A stretch of 64,000 bases of DNA. Origin: Neobacillus sp. CF12. GTDB taxonomy: Bacteria; Bacillota; Bacilli; Bacillales; Cytobacillaceae. Position 1 is the stretch's first letter, and each line of letters opens with the position of its first letter. The notes beneath the pieces are model-generated. The model was not told the origin of the DNA and did no database searches. It saw nothing but the letters and a program-made list of their open reading frames with translations. Made by a program: the position numbers and the translations under genes. The stretch lies in assembly GCF_030348765.1 (NCBI RefSeq), contig NZ_JAUCEU010000007.1:2102501-2166500 (forward strand), read 5' to 3'. Of the stretch, positions 20,333-30,371 are shown one piece after another.

Positions 20333-21076
20333 CTACTCATATTCTTTTTTAATTTCATTCAGCCATTTTTCCTGTTCCTTACTTAATTCAATTTTGTCTA
20401 GTAGGTCAGGTCTTCTTAGAAATGTCCGACGGAGAGCTTCTTTGCTTCGCCACTCTTCGATTAATCTATGATTGCCTTGCAGGAGGACCTCCGGAACCTT
20501 CATGCCACGAAAATCAGATGGCCTTGTGTAATGCGGGTGCTCCAAAATCCCAGTACTAAATGAATCTTTCATATGTGATTCTGCATTTCCTAAGACTTCC
20601 GGTAATAGACGGACTACACTATCAATCACTACCATAGCCCCAATTTCTCCACCAGTTAAAACATAATCACCGATTGAGATTTCATCTGTTACAATATGTT
20701 CACGAATTCTTTCATCATAGCCCTCATAATGGCCGCAAACGAAAATAAGATGTTCTTCTTTCGCTAGTTCTTCTGCTTTTTTTTGGTCATAGCGTTTTCC
20801 TTGAGGACAAAGTAAAATCACTCTTGTTTTGTTACTTTCGGCCCTCTCCTTTAATGCTGCAACAGCGTCGAATAGTGGTTGGGGTTTCAAAACCATTCCT
20901 GCTCCACCCCCATAGGGATAGTCGTCTACAGTCTGATGTTTATTATCAGCATAGTCGCGGAAATTGACAACATTGTATTGAACAGCAGATTTTTCAGAAG
21001 CTTTATGTAAAATCGAATGTCCAAATACACCCGAAAACATCTCAGGAAATAATGTAAGTACATCTATTTTCATCAT
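20333..21076 (-). CDS. trmD: tRNA (guanine-37-N1)-methyltransferase
   Basis: SAM-dependent SPOUT methyltransferase that makes m1G37 next to the anticodon and prevents +1 frameshifting. Conserved segments include [32 protein letters not shown] and the trefoil-knot region [18 protein letters not shown]. The frame starts with two ATG codons in a row (21076 and 21073); the first overlaps the rimM stop and has GGAAGGG eight bases upstream, and the second would give the usual MKID N-terminus. Length ~246 residues is standard. Confidence 0.97.
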   Translation of the reverse strand: MMKIDVLTLFPEMFSGVFGHSILHKASEKSAVQYNVVNFRDYADNKHQTVDDYPYGGGAGMVLKPQPLFDAVAALKERAESNKTRVILLCPQGKRYDQKKAEELAKEEHLIFVCGHYEGYDERIREHIVTDEISIGDYVLTGGEIGAMVVIDSVVRLLPEVLGNAESHMKDSFSTGILEHPHYTRPSDFRGMKVPEVLLQGNHRLIEEWRSKEALRRTFLRRPDLLDKIELSKEQEKWLNEIKKEYE

Positions 21077-21591
21077 GAAAGGAGCCCTTCCATCGGTTCA
21101 ATTAGAATGACTTTTTCTTTAACATCCACTTTTTTCACTACATCTTCAATATAAGGAATCAATATCTCCTTACCTGTATTTGATTTAATTACCCATACAT
21201 CATTCGCACCGGGGGATAAAATTTCTATTACCTTACCGATTTCCTCTCCAGTAATTGTAACGACTTGGCACCCGATAATTTCGTGATAATAATATTCATC
21301 GTTTTCAAGATTACCAAGTTGAGATTCTGGCACCTTAAGGATTCCGTCCCTAAACTTTTCAACTTCGTTGATATTTTCAAAACCCTCGAAGGTTAGTAAG
21401 TTAAAATTTTTGTGGCTACGGTGGGTTTTTACCTTCAATTCGATAGGCTGCTTAGATCCTGGCATAAACAAATACAAGATATTTCCCACTTTGTAGCGCT
21501 GTTCAGGGAAATCCGTTTTTGAAATTACCCTGACTTCACCTCTTAGTCCGTGTGTATTGACGATTTTGCCAACATTAAACCATTTTTCCAT
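21073..21591 (-). CDS. rimM: 16S rRNA processing/30S maturation factor RimM
   Basis: Assists assembly of the 30S head domain (binds S19). The 172-residue protein starts [22 protein letters not shown], the RimM N-terminal beta-barrel signature, and has the PRC-barrel half with [11 protein letters not shown] and [14 protein letters not shown] sequence ([14 protein letters not shown]). Its stop overlaps the trmD start, giving translational coupling; the rimM-trmD pair is conserved in most bacteria. Confidence 0.97.
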   Translation of the reverse strand: MEKWFNVGKIVNTHGLRGEVRVISKTDFPEQRYKVGNILYLFMPGSKQPIELKVKTHRSHKNFNLLTFEGFENINEVEKFRDGILKVPESQLGNLENDEYYYHEIIGCQVVTITGEEIGKVIEILSPGANDVWVIKSNTGKEILIPYIEDVVKKVDVKEKVILIEPMEGLLS

Positions 21592-21606
21592 TTCAGTTCG
21601 TCACCT

Positions 21607-21993
21607 CTATCTTATTTCCTCAATAATGCCGTCTTTTATGATAATTACCGTTTGTCCCATTGACTCCTCCCAATAGTCGCCAACATTTACCTCAACAAGG
21701 GCTTGGACTTCCTTTTCCTTTAATTCACTTCCTAGTGGTAGCATATGTAATTGTTCAATTTGAAACTCATAAAGCTTTTCTTTATCATGACGTTTTTGCA
21801 GTTCTTTTTCAAAATGACTTTTAAGTGCGCTAGGTTGATACTTTTTTGCTTTTTCTAGCTTTTTCAACTCAAATTGAAGTTGCTCATATTCTTTTTGCAT
21901 TTGCAACTTTCCAGCAAAATACTTATCAAGCAACTTTTGTTTGCTCTTTTCCGTTAAAATTTGCTTCACGATAACAGTTTGAATAAGTTGCAT
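21607..21993 (-). CDS. ylqD: YlqD family protein of unknown function
   Basis: A 128-residue protein conserved at this place (between khpA and rimM) in Bacillus. A small beta-rich start (MQLIQTVIVKQILTEKS) leads into a Lys/Glu-rich amphipathic coiled-coil helix of about 60 residues (roughly 25-85), then a beta-rich end (GQTVIIIKDGIIEEIR). No catalytic motif or membrane segment is visible. Position within a block of ribosome-maturation genes suggests, but does not show, a role there. Its start is 15 bases left of the family A remnant region. Confidence 0.9.
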   Translation of the reverse strand: MQLIQTVIVKQILTEKSKQKLLDKYFAGKLQMQKEYEQLQFELKKLEKAKKYQPSALKSHFEKELQKRHDKEKLYEFQIEQLHMLPLGSELKEKEVQALVEVNVGDYWEESMGQTVIIIKDGIIEEIR

Positions 21994-22029
21994 AAAATCG
22001 CTTCCCCCTCAAGTATCTGTTTTCCTTGT

Positions 22030-22050
22030 GCAAGACGCTTCCGCTTTTCA
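22030..22050 (+). repeat. Possible remnant of a family A repeat end
   Basis: The stretch AAGACGCTTCCGCTTTTC resembles the closing end of family A (AGGCGCTTCCGCTTTTC), next to the khpA terminator. Only this short end is present, so it may be a decayed copy or chance. Confidence 0.4.
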
Positions 22051-22053
22051 TGA

Positions 22054-22087
22054 TAGCAAAAAAGGGAGGAATTTCATTCCCCCCTTT
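22054..22087 (-). terminator. Intrinsic terminator after khpA
   Basis: Minus strand AAAGGGGGGAAT-GAA-ATTCCTCCCTTT (one mismatch) followed by a T-run. Confidence 0.82.
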
Positions 22088-22104
22088 CATCTAGATGCAA
22101 AAAG

Positions 22105-22335
22105 CTATTCACCAATTTCTAGAAAAATTTTCTTTTGTTGTGATGATCCTGCTGCGTATACAACAGTTCTAATGGCTTTTGCAACACGCCCTTGCTTTCC
22201 AATCACTTTTCCCATATCAGTCTTATTGACTGTAAGGTGATAGGTGATTCGTTGATCCTCTTCGTTGACTTTAACAGTCACATCTTCAGGGAAATCAACA
22301 AGGGGCTTTACAATGCTTTCAATTAATTGCTTCAT
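22105..22335 (-). CDS. khpA: KH-domain RNA-binding protein KhpA (YlqC)
   Basis: Small RNA-binding protein of 76 residues with one KH domain; the GxxG loop reads GKQG in DMGKVIGKQGRVAKAI. In streptococci and Lactobacillales it pairs with KhpB/Jag and affects cell elongation and small-RNA binding. Here it lies directly behind rpsP (5-base gap), so it is probably co-transcribed with S16, as in most Firmicutes, and is followed by a terminator. Confidence 0.95.
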   Translation of the reverse strand: MKQLIESIVKPLVDFPEDVTVKVNEEDQRITYHLTVNKTDMGKVIGKQGRVAKAIRTVVYAAGSSQQKKIFLEIGE

Positions 22336-22340
22336 AGCAA

Positions 22341-22613
22341 TTATTTGCTATGCTTAGCATTATGGAATTTTTCCATGATGCCTTGGTTTGAGAAAAGGTT
22401 ACGAACGGTATCAGATGGTTTTGCACCATCTAGTAACCATTTAAGAGCCAAATCTTCGTTGATTTGGATTGCAGCTGGTTGAGCTACTGGATTATAAGTT
22501 CCAATTACTTCAATGTAACGTCCGTCACGAGGAGAACGAGAATCTGCTGCTACGATACGATAGAAAGGAGTCTTTTTAGCTCCCATACGCTTTAAACGAA
22601 TTTTTACTGCCAT
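22341..22613 (-). CDS. rpsP: 30S ribosomal protein S16
   Basis: Assembly protein of the small subunit. The ATG at 22613 gives 90 residues, [26 protein letters not shown], the standard start; the frame stays open eleven codons upstream without use. GGAGGTG lies ten bases upstream. A promoter lies between ffh and this gene, while khpA follows closely. Confidence 0.98.
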   Translation of the reverse strand: MAVKIRLKRMGAKKTPFYRIVAADSRSPRDGRYIEVIGTYNPVAQPAAIQINEDLALKWLLDGAKPSDTVRNLFSNQGIMEKFHNAKHSK

Positions 22614-22652
22614 TTTAAATAAGCACCTCCGAATAGTTTCACACAAGATAGT

Positions 22653-22681
22653 ATATTATCAATTATTAATTCATTTGTAAA
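22653..22681 (-). promoter_or_regulatory. Possible sigma-A promoter of rpsP
   Basis: Minus strand TTTACA (22681-22676), 17-base spacer, TAATAT (22658-22653); an alternative TATACT lies three bases downstream of this -10. Confidence 0.5.
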
Positions 22682-22721
22682 GTGTTTTTTCTTTACACTA
22701 GTATTGCCAATTTTTTCTTCT

Positions 22722-24074
22722 TTAAAACGGTTTAAAAGGAAACTTGAAACCGCCTTTTTTCTTACCTTTTTGCTGCATTCCAGTCATTTGTTTCATCATC
22801 TTCTTCATGTCTTCAAACTGTTTTAATAGGCGGTTAACCTCAGGAACAGTTCTGCCGCTCCCTTTGGCAATCCGTTTTTTACGGTTTGAATTCAAAATCT
22901 CTGGATGTTCTTTTTCTGCTTTTGTCATTGACCTAATGATAGCTTCAACATGCGAAATTTGTTTCTCTTCAATTTGAATATTATTCAAACCTTTAATTTT
23001 ATTGGCACCCGGCATCATTTTTAACAATTCATCAAGTGGTCCTAAATTACGGACTTGTCCGAGTTGCTCCAAAAAGTCATCGAGTGTAAAAGTCGCCGTC
23101 CGCATTTTTTGTTCAAGTTCTTTTGCCTTTTCCTCATCAACATTAGCCTGTGCTTTCTCAATCAGCGTTAGGACGTCACCCATGCCGAGAATCCTAGAGG
23201 CCATCCGTTCAGGATGAAAAGGTTCAATTGCATCCATCTTTTCCCCTAGACCGACAAACTTAATTGGCGTCTGGGTTACCGCACGAATAGAAAGTGCAGC
23301 TCCGCCTCGTGTGTCTCCATCAAGCTTCGTTAAGACAACTCCTGTCAACCCAAGCTGTTCGTTAAAACTTTGAGCCACATTAACGGCGTCTTGACCAGTC
23401 ATGGCATCAACAACAAGGAAAATTTCATCTGGTTTCGTAAGCTCTTTAATATCCTTTAGCTCGCCCATAAGGTTTTCATCGACGTGTAAACGTCCAGCAG
23501 TATCTATCAGGACATAATCGTGATGCTCTTCTTTTGCTTTCGCAATCGCTTGCTTTGCAATTTCTACTGGGTTTACTTGATCACCAAGAGAAAAAACAGG
23601 CATATCTAATTGTTTACCAAGGGTTTCAAGTTGCTTAATCGCAGCAGGACGATAAATATCAGCAGCTACAAGCATAGGCTTACGGTTATATTTTTTCCGG
23701 AGCAAGTTGGCAAGTTTTCCTGTTGTGGTCGTTTTACCAGCACCCTGCAGCCCAACCATCATAATAACAGTAGGTGGACGATTAGAAGCAGCAATTTTAC
23801 TTTGCTCACCGCCCATTAATTCAGTCAATTCCTCATTAACAATTTTAATGATTTGCTGCCCAGGGGTTAAGCTTTTCAGCACTTCTTGTCCAACTGCACG
23901 GTCGCTGACTTTTTTCACAAAATCTTTAACGACCTTAAAATTTACATCAGCCTCGAGTAGTGCAAGGCGGACTTCACGCATCATTTCTTTTACATCCGCT
24001 TCAGTGACCTTTCCTTTTCCACGGATTTTTTGAATCGTATTCTGCAGTCGGTCGGCTAATCCTTCAAATGCCAT
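22722..24074 (-). CDS. ffh: Signal recognition particle GTPase Ffh (SRP54)
   Basis: Protein part of the signal recognition particle; binds signal peptides on nascent chains and 6S/4.5S-type SRP RNA. N domain at residues 1-90, G domain with GLQGAGKTTTTGKL (109-120), DTAGRLH and TKLDGDTRGGA motifs, and the methionine-rich M domain from ~300 to the end (MMPG, MKKMMKQMTGMQQKGKKKGG). The 450-residue length is normal. It follows ylxM by 12 bases; ftsY lies one gene upstream, so both SRP GTPases are made from one region. Confidence 0.98.
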   Translation of the reverse strand: MAFEGLADRLQNTIQKIRGKGKVTEADVKEMMREVRLALLEADVNFKVVKDFVKKVSDRAVGQEVLKSLTPGQQIIKIVNEELTELMGGEQSKIAASNRPPTVIMMVGLQGAGKTTTTGKLANLLRKKYNRKPMLVAADIYRPAAIKQLETLGKQLDMPVFSLGDQVNPVEIAKQAIAKAKEEHHDYVLIDTAGRLHVDENLMGELKDIKELTKPDEIFLVVDAMTGQDAVNVAQSFNEQLGLTGVVLTKLDGDTRGGAALSIRAVTQTPIKFVGLGEKMDAIEPFHPERMASRILGMGDVLTLIEKAQANVDEEKAKELEQKMRTATFTLDDFLEQLGQVRNLGPLDELLKMMPGANKIKGLNNIQIEEKQISHVEAIIRSMTKAEKEHPEILNSNRKKRIAKGSGRTVPEVNRLLKQFEDMKKMMKQMTGMQQKGKKKGGFKFPFKPF

Positions 24075-24086
24075 TAATGCCGCCTC

Positions 24087-24419
24087 CTAATCTAATTTCT
24101 CAAGCTCGGCAACCACTTCCATCATTGCCTGCTTTGATGGGTGTTCTTCATTTAGCAATTCTTTTATATGCCTTAATAAGTTGCTGCGCTCTTGAAATTT
24201 CTGAAATAGTAATAGCTTTTCTTCATACTCCTCAAGCATAGCTTCCGTACGTTTGATGTTGTCATACACAGCCTGCCGGCTTACATCGTACTCTTCTGCG
24301 ATTTCTCCAAGTGAGTAATCATCTAAATAATAGAGAGACATATAGCTTTGCTGCTTTGGTGTTAACAACGAATAATAGAAATCATAAAGATAATTCATTC
24401 GCGTTGTTTTTTCAAGCAC
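24087..24419 (-). CDS. ylxM: YlxM family helix-turn-helix protein of the SRP operon
   Basis: A 110-residue DNA-binding-like protein always found with ffh/ftsY in Firmicutes. A sigma-70 region-4-like helix-turn-helix ([19 protein letters not shown], then [18 protein letters not shown]) spans residues ~17-55. In Streptococcus it modulates SRP GTPase activity; a transcription role has also been suggested. The rest is a charged coiled helix. It sits between ftsY and ffh. Confidence 0.94.
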   Translation of the reverse strand: MLEKTTRMNYLYDFYYSLLTPKQQSYMSLYYLDDYSLGEIAEEYDVSRQAVYDNIKRTEAMLEEYEEKLLLFQKFQERSNLLRHIKELLNEEHPSKQAMMEVVAELEKLD

Positions 24420-24505
24420 GACTATACCTCCCGTTGTTAAGTGAAAAGCCTTTACAAATGTAGTTTACACAGTCGTTCGCAGTCTGTCAAGAAAATATCT
24501 TTACA

Positions 24506-25495
24506 TCAATTTACAGCATTATCCACTTGGTCAGCGAATAACCCATAAACATATTGTTCTGCATTAAATTCCTGAAGATCATCCATTTTTTCACCGAGAC
24601 CAACGTATTTCACAGGTATCTTTAATTCATTCCGAATGGCTAAAACGATTCCGCCCTTTGCCGTTCCATCTAATTTGGAAAGCACAATCCCGCTCACATT
24701 TGTTACTTCTTTAAAGGTCTTTGCCTGAATGAGTGCGTTTTGGCCAGTAGTTGCGTCTAAAACAAGCAAGACTTCATGGGGGGCTCCCGGTACCTCTCGC
24801 TCAATTACCCGTTTAACTTTTTCAAGTTCTTTCATCAAGTTAACTTTATTCTGTAACCGTCCGGCTGTATCACAAATTAAAATATCTACTTTCCGGGATT
24901 TAGCAGCCTTAATCGCGTCAAACATCACAGCTGCTGGGTCTGATCCCTCCGCCTGTTTAATCACATCAACGCCCACTCTTTCTCCCCATACTTCTAACTG
25001 CTCGATTGCACCTGCACGGAAGGTGTCTCCTGCCGCTAGTAAGACTGATTTTCCTTCACTTTTGAATTTATGACCGAGTTTACCGATTGTCGTTGTTTTC
25101 CCCACACCGTTAACACCGACAAATAAAATAACAGTAAGCCCATCCTCTTGAATATTTAATTTAGACGATTGTTCCTCACCCGCATTATAAATATCAACTA
25201 ACTTCTCAGAGATTACACTTTGAACTTCCCCGGGATCTTGTATATTTCGACGCTTGACTTCCATCTTCAACTCTTCGATTAGTTTCATGACCGTATCGAA
25301 GCCTACATCTGCTTGTATTAAGATTTCTTCTAATTCCTCGAAGAAATCTTCATCCACTTTGCGGTACCTAGCAACAAGGTCATTTACTTTTCCAGAGAAA
25401 TTGTCTCTCGTTTTCGAAAGACCATCTTTAAATTTCTCCGTTACTGCTTCCGTTTGTTTTGTTATTTTCTCTTTTAATTTTTTAAAAAAACTCAC
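24506..25495 (-). CDS. ftsY: SRP receptor GTPase FtsY
   Basis: Receptor for the SRP-ribosome complex at the membrane. The 329-residue protein has only a short charged N-terminal part (no long acidic A domain as in Escherichia coli), then the NG domain: GVNGVGKTTTIGKL at 128-140, GDTFRAGAIEQL, DTAGRL and SKLDGTAKGG. Length matches B. subtilis FtsY. It follows smc by 20 bases, the normal smc-ftsY pairing. Confidence 0.98.
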   Translation of the reverse strand: MSFFKKLKEKITKQTEAVTEKFKDGLSKTRDNFSGKVNDLVARYRKVDEDFFEELEEILIQADVGFDTVMKLIEELKMEVKRRNIQDPGEVQSVISEKLVDIYNAGEEQSSKLNIQEDGLTVILFVGVNGVGKTTTIGKLGHKFKSEGKSVLLAAGDTFRAGAIEQLEVWGERVGVDVIKQAEGSDPAAVMFDAIKAAKSRKVDILICDTAGRLQNKVNLMKELEKVKRVIEREVPGAPHEVLLVLDATTGQNALIQAKTFKEVTNVSGIVLSKLDGTAKGGIVLAIRNELKIPVKYVGLGEKMDDLQEFNAEQYVYGLFADQVDNAVN

Positions 25496-25515
25496 TTTTC
25501 TTCACTTCCTATTAT

Positions 25516-28500
25516 TTAAGTTTCAACAAGTTCCTTCGTTTCCTCGAGACGGACTGAAACAAGCTTTGAGACACCTGATTCCTGCATGGTAACACCATAT
25601 AAAACATCTGCCTCTTCCATCGTGCCTTTTCTATGGGTGATAACAATAAACTGAGTTTCTGCACTAAACCTTTTTAAGTATTGACTAAAACGAAAAACGT
25701 TTGCTTCATCTAGAGCTGCCTCAACCTCATCTAGAATGCAAAAAGGAACAGGGCGAACTTTTAAAATGGCAAAAAGAAGTGCAATGGCAGTTAAAGCTCT
25801 CTCACCACCGGATAACAATCCTAAATTTTGTAGTTTTTTTCCAGGCGGCTGAGCAACGATTTCTACTCCTGTATTTAATAAATCCTCAGGATTCGTTAGC
25901 TTTAAATCTGCTCTTCCGCCACCAAATAACGCTCTGAATACAGGCTCAAAGTGCTCACGAATGCCAGTAAACGTCTGTTCAAAACGTTTTTTCATTTCAA
26001 TATCCATTTCATCAATTACCTGATAGAGCGTATCCTTCGCCTCTTGAAGGTCATTCTTTTGTTCACTCAAAAACAGATAACGTTCTGAAATTCTTTCATA
26101 TTCTTCAATTGCTCCAATATTAACACTACCAAGTTCATCAATTGCTAGTTTTATTAACTTTACTTTTTTCCTGGCTTCTTCCAATGGCATTGTAAGTGGA
26201 TATTGTTCTTTCGCACCCTCAAAGGAAAGTAAATATTCCTCTCTAAGGTGGGCAAGTTTGTTTTCAAGTTCAACGTCTAGACGGTTAATCTTTACTTCTT
26301 CATCTTTTAAAACTTCAACCATGCCCTTATGGAGTCTCTTTATCTCTTTTGCTTCAAGTTCAGCATCTTCTAGTGCTGAGTGCATGTGGAGACGCTCCTG
26401 CCTCCTTGAAGAAATAAGCGCGATCGTTTCTTCCTTGTCTTGCTGCTTCCGTTTTGCGGCAACTTCCAACTGTTCTTCTCCGGAAGTACTGCCTTCCATC
26501 TCAGATGTTAGCAACATTAAATCCTCCGTATAAAGTGCATGCCTTTCTTCACTTTCGGTTAATTCTTTCACGATTAAAGCAAATCGTTCTTTTGTGTTTA
26601 CAAATTGCTCATTTTTTGCTGCGTATTCAACTTTTAAATCCGTTATTTCTTTTGTTAGCGTTTCTTTTGAGGAGATATCATTTGTTTTTTGTTCTGTAAA
26701 CTTTGCGATTTGTTTATCAAGAGAAGCAATTTTTAATTTGAAGGAATCCATTGCTTCAAAAAGTTCATTCTTACGTTTTGTTAAGGTTTTCTGTTCTTCT
26801 ACAAACTGACCTTTTTCGAGATCATACATCGTCAAGCGGTCATTAATATTCTTTGCCTCGAATTCAGCTTCACGAAGGTCTCCCTTTAACGTCTGTTCAT
26901 CTTGTCTAAGGATTTCCCCAAACTTCCGCATATCCTCAAGCTCTTGTTCTTGTATTTTGACCTCTTGTTTTAATGACTTAACAAGGCTTTCTAAACTTGA
27001 CGTTTTTTCAGACATTACAATAAGTTTTTCTTTCAACTCTTCAAGTTCGCCTTTTCTTGTCAGTAAAGAGCTTGTCTTTTGTTTCTGTGCCCCACCTGTC
27101 ATCGACCCGCCAGGATTTACAATATCTCCATCTAAAGTTACCAGTCGACAGCGATACTGAAGAATCTTGGCCAGTTCATTTGCGCCCTTTAAATCTTTCG
27201 TAATGACAACATTGCCTAAAAGGTTACTGATGACATCTGCATATTTGGAATCGAAACTGACTAGGTCTACAGCACTCCCTACCAATGAAGGGTGGTTTTG
27301 GATTGACGCCCGCTGTGAAGAAGACAACAATCGGCCTTTAATAACGTTTAATGGTAAGAAGGTAGCCCGACCGAATGAATTTTGTTTTAAGAAAGTAATC
27401 GCCATCCGGGCATTTTGTTCATTATCAACAACAATATGCTGCAATGCCCCGCCTAATGCTGTTTCAAGTGCTGTTTCGTACTCTTTTGGCACTGTAACTA
27501 ACTCCGCAACAGCACCCTCAATACCTTGAAGCTTTTTCCCCCTGGCTTTTAATACTTCTTTTACCCCTTGGAAGAAACCTGAATAATCCTCTTCCATTTC
27601 CTCAAGCATTTCTTTTCTTGATTTTGCCTGTTGAAGAATTTGATAGGCTTGATATAAAGTTTTTTCTTGCTTTTGATAATTGTTTTTCCCATTTTCAAGC
27701 TTACGCTGCTTCTCCCTGAAAGTCGTAACCTGATTGGAAAGATTATTTTGAACTTCTTCTAATGCTGATTGTATTTCCAGCATCCTCTTTTGAGCTTTTT
27801 GTCTCTCCTCAATAAATCTTACATTTTCAGAGTCAAGGCGTGAGCTCTTTGCTGCCTGCTGTTCTAGTTGCTGGTCGATATATTTAAGCTCATTTTTCGC
27901 TCCAGCTTGATCATTTAGCAGTTCAATATATTCACTTTTTAAGGATTCAATTTTTTCATCAATATTTTCGGTGAATAACGCTAATTTTTCCTGTTTTTCT
28001 TTTAGTTGATTTTGAAGAAAATTTACTTGTTGTATCAGTTTATTAACTAGTTCAGACTGTATATCTCTATTGGTTTTTAATTGTGAGATTTTATCGGCAA
28101 GTTCAGTTACACTTTTTTCAAGCTGTGCCCGATTCTGCGTTGCATTTTTCTTTCGTTCCTTTAAGACCTCTTTCCTGCCTTCTAATTTTTCCAATTCTTC
28201 ACTGGCATATAGGAGGACATTTTGCAAATCCGTGATAGATTCATCAAGTGCAGCAATATGATCTCTTGTTTCTTCTATTTTTGCTTCCTTTACCTGCAGT
28301 TGAGCAGAAAGTTTTATTTCTTCCTTTTGGTGCTCTTCGAGTTGCCGTGATAAATTTGTCCACTTTTGATGTAAGTCTTCAATATCGTAAACCGTTAAGG
28401 CTACTTCAATTTTTTCAAGTTCTTCTTTTTTCTCTAAATAGTCTTTTGCCATTGAAGCCTGAATCTTTAAGGGCTCAACTTGACCTTCAAGTTCGTGAAG

Positions 28501-29082
28501 GATATCATTTACTCGATTTAAATTATCTTGTGTTTCTAGTAGTTTAACCTCAGCTTTTTTCTTACGATTTTTATATTTTAATACTCCAGCTGCTTCTTCA
28601 AATATTGTTCTTCGGTCCTCTGCTTTACTGTTAAGAATTTCTTCTACTTTGCCTTGGCTAATAATCGAGAAAGCCTCTCTGCCAAGGCCCGAGTCCATAA
28701 ACAAATCTATAATATCTTTAAGTCTGCAAGGCTGTTTATTTATTAAATATTCACTATCCCCCGAACGAGTGACCCTTCTTGTTACACTCACTTCATTGTA
28801 ATCAATCGCTAATCCTTCGTCTTGATTATCAAGAGTTAAGGTTACTTCCGCATAATTTAACGGCTTTCTCGTATCGCTTCCCGCAAAAATGATATCTTCC
28901 ATTTTAGAGCCTCTAAGTGATTTAGCAGACTGTTCACCTAAAACCCAGCGAATCGCATCTGTTATATTACTTTTCCCACTTCCGTTTGGACCAACTACCG
29001 CAGTGACTCCTTGAACAAAATCCACCCCAATACGATCTGCAAAAGATTTAAAGCCAATGACGTCCAACCGTTTTAAAAACAT
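25516..29082 (-). CDS. smc: Chromosome segregation ATPase SMC
   Basis: Core of the Smc-ScpAB condensin that organises and separates sister chromosomes. Its 1188 residues show the ABC head split by long coils: Walker A GPNGSGKSN at 31-39, coiled coil ~165-500, hinge domain ~510-660 (GSMTGGAQ and TFLPLNVIKG), second coil, then signature LSGGERALTAIALLFA at ~1090 and Walker B FCILDEVEAALDEANV at ~1114. The N-terminal MFLKRLDVIGFKSFAD is standard. It lies between rnc and ftsY as in B. subtilis. Confidence 0.98.
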   Translation of the reverse strand: MFLKRLDVIGFKSFADRIGVDFVQGVTAVVGPNGSGKSNITDAIRWVLGEQSAKSLRGSKMEDIIFAGSDTRKPLNYAEVTLTLDNQDEGLAIDYNEVSVTRRVTRSGDSEYLINKQPCRLKDIIDLFMDSGLGREAFSIISQGKVEEILNSKAEDRRTIFEEAAGVLKYKNRKKKAEVKLLETQDNLNRVNDILHELEGQVEPLKIQASMAKDYLEKKEELEKIEVALTVYDIEDLHQKWTNLSRQLEEHQKEEIKLSAQLQVKEAKIEETRDHIAALDESITDLQNVLLYASEELEKLEGRKEVLKERKKNATQNRAQLEKSVTELADKISQLKTNRDIQSELVNKLIQQVNFLQNQLKEKQEKLALFTENIDEKIESLKSEYIELLNDQAGAKNELKYIDQQLEQQAAKSSRLDSENVRFIEERQKAQKRMLEIQSALEEVQNNLSNQVTTFREKQRKLENGKNNYQKQEKTLYQAYQILQQAKSRKEMLEEMEEDYSGFFQGVKEVLKARGKKLQGIEGAVAELVTVPKEYETALETALGGALQHIVVDNEQNARMAITFLKQNSFGRATFLPLNVIKGRLLSSSQRASIQNHPSLVGSAVDLVSFDSKYADVISNLLGNVVITKDLKGANELAKILQYRCRLVTLDGDIVNPGGSMTGGAQKQKTSSLLTRKGELEELKEKLIVMSEKTSSLESLVKSLKQEVKIQEQELEDMRKFGEILRQDEQTLKGDLREAEFEAKNINDRLTMYDLEKGQFVEEQKTLTKRKNELFEAMDSFKLKIASLDKQIAKFTEQKTNDISSKETLTKEITDLKVEYAAKNEQFVNTKERFALIVKELTESEERHALYTEDLMLLTSEMEGSTSGEEQLEVAAKRKQQDKEETIALISSRRQERLHMHSALEDAELEAKEIKRLHKGMVEVLKDEEVKINRLDVELENKLAHLREEYLLSFEGAKEQYPLTMPLEEARKKVKLIKLAIDELGSVNIGAIEEYERISERYLFLSEQKNDLQEAKDTLYQVIDEMDIEMKKRFEQTFTGIREHFEPVFRALFGGGRADLKLTNPEDLLNTGVEIVAQPPGKKLQNLGLLSGGERALTAIALLFAILKVRPVPFCILDEVEAALDEANVFRFSQYLKRFSAETQFIVITHRKGTMEEADVLYGVTMQESGVSKLVSVRLEETKELVET

Positions 29083-29139
29083 TTCTTTTCCTCCCTAGAG
29101 CTTGGCCGGAATCTTCCTTAGCATTCTTTCGTTGTTTTT

Positions 29140-29880
29140 CTATGATGTTTTAGCTTTTAGAACCTCCAATGCCATTTGGGCGGCATGCTGTTCTGCTTCT
29201 TTTTTCGATTTACCTGTACCGATACCTAATTCTTCACCATTTAATGAAACTCTTGAAACAAATTCTTTACTATGGGCAGGACCTTTTTCAATTAAAACTT
29301 TATATTCAATCAAACCGGTCCCATCTCTCTGGATTAACTCTTGAAGTTGGCTCTTATAATCCATCACATGAGAAAAAGCACCCTCATTAATTTTAGGAAA
29401 AACTACTTTATCTAGAAATTCAACTACTACTTCAATTCCCTTATCCAAGTAAAGTGCACCAATGAATGCTTCGAATACATCAGCTAGAAGTGCAGGGCGC
29501 TCTCTGCCACCTGTCATTTCTTCACCTTTTCCCAACAAGATTAATGTGCCAAAGCTTAGTTCATTGGCCAAGGTTACAAGAGAGGGCTCACAGACGATAG
29601 CCGCTCTGAGTTTTGTTAATTCACCTTCACTCATCATTGGATACTTCTGAAACAGGAATTTTGAAACAGTAAGCTCTAGAACCGCGTCTCCTAGAAATTC
29701 AAGCCTCTCATTATCCTCATAAGGCTTTCTGCGATGCTCATTCACATAGGATGAATGAGTAAAAGCTTGTTTTAATAGCTTTTCATTTTCAAAATGAATA
29801 CCGATCTTCGTTTGAAAATCCTTAAATTGATTTTCCTTTGCGCGATTGTTCATTTCTTTTTCTTTACCTTTTCTGCGCAT
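29140..29880 (-). CDS. rnc: Ribonuclease III
   Basis: Double-strand-specific endoribonuclease acting in rRNA and SRP RNA maturation and antisense-RNA turnover. The catalytic box [14 protein letters not shown] lies at residues ~57-70 and the C-terminal double-stranded-RNA-binding domain contains [20 protein letters not shown] choose the ATG at 29880 (246 residues) with GGTGGAG upstream; a GTG at 29892 opens the frame four codons earlier. It lies downstream of acpP and upstream of smc. Confidence 0.97.
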   Translation of the reverse strand: MRRKGKEKEMNNRAKENQFKDFQTKIGIHFENEKLLKQAFTHSSYVNEHRRKPYEDNERLEFLGDAVLELTVSKFLFQKYPMMSEGELTKLRAAIVCEPSLVTLANELSFGTLILLGKGEEMTGGRERPALLADVFEAFIGALYLDKGIEVVVEFLDKVVFPKINEGAFSHVMDYKSQLQELIQRDGTGLIEYKVLIEKGPAHSKEFVSRVSLNGEELGIGTGKSKKEAEQHAAQMALEVLKAKTS

Positions 29881-29950
29881 TAAAGTCTCCACCTTGCATA
29901 TTTTTTACACACATACCTATCAATAGTTTAAGTAAACTTAAATCAAAACG

Positions 29951-29989
29951 CAAAGAAACTTGGCAGGATTTTTTAAAGGCTGCCAAGTT
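29951..29989 (-). terminator. Hairpin terminator (distal) between acpP and rnc
   Basis: 10-bp stem AACTTGGCAG / CTGCCAAGTT (29957-29989), then TTCTTTG on the minus strand; the U-run is weak. It is the second of two tandem hairpins. Confidence 0.6.
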
Positions 29990-30001
29990 CTATAATACAG
30001 A

Positions 30002-30028
30002 AAGAAGCTCCGTTTGAAAACGGAGCTT
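30002..30028 (-). terminator. Hairpin terminator (proximal) after acpP
   Basis: Stem AAGCTCCGTT / AACGGAGCTT with a 4-base loop, followed by TCTTTCT on the minus strand. With the next hairpin it would separate acpP from rnc. Confidence 0.65.
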
Positions 30029-30046
30029 TTGAAGAAATCCAACGAA

Positions 30047-30280
30047 TTAATTCTTGCTATTTATGTAATTAACAGCATCGCCAACTGTGCCGATTTTTTC
30101 AGCATCATCGTCAGAAATTTCCATATCAAATTCATCTTCTAATTCCATAACTAGTTCAACTACGTCAAGGGAATCAGCACCAAGATCATCTTTGAATGAA
30201 GCTTCAAGTTTAACTTGTGACTCATCTACGCCTAAACGGTCAACGATGATTTTTGTTACACGCTCTAATACCTCTGCCAT
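30047..30280 (-). CDS. acpP: Acyl carrier protein
   Basis: Carries growing fatty acids on 4'-phosphopantetheine. The attachment serine is Ser37 in the classical [15 protein letters not shown] motif; the protein is 77 residues and very acidic. GGGGAGGTG precedes the ATG. It lies downstream of fapR-plsX-fabD-fabG and is separated from fabG by the family A copy 3 repeat and a possible promoter. Confidence 0.98.
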   Translation of the reverse strand: MAEVLERVTKIIVDRLGVDESQVKLEASFKDDLGADSLDVVELVMELEDEFDMEISDDDAEKIGTVGDAVNYINSKN

Positions 30281-30303
30281 TCGAATTCACCTCCCCTCAA
30301 GCT

Positions 30304-30332
30304 ATTATAAAGTATATCAACAAAATAATACA
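30304..30332 (-). promoter_or_regulatory. Possible promoter of acpP
   Basis: A perfect -10 box TATAAT (30309-30304) with a 17-base spacer to a poor -35 (TGTATT) on the minus strand. High acyl-carrier demand makes a separate promoter plausible. Confidence 0.4.
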
Positions 30333-30371
30333 CTTATAAAAAATAATAAATATATCCTTAACTTTGATTAA

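Noticed and set aside
22105..22240. Plus-strand frame at 22028-22240 over khpA
   Set aside because: Antisense to a clear KH-domain gene and to its terminator.
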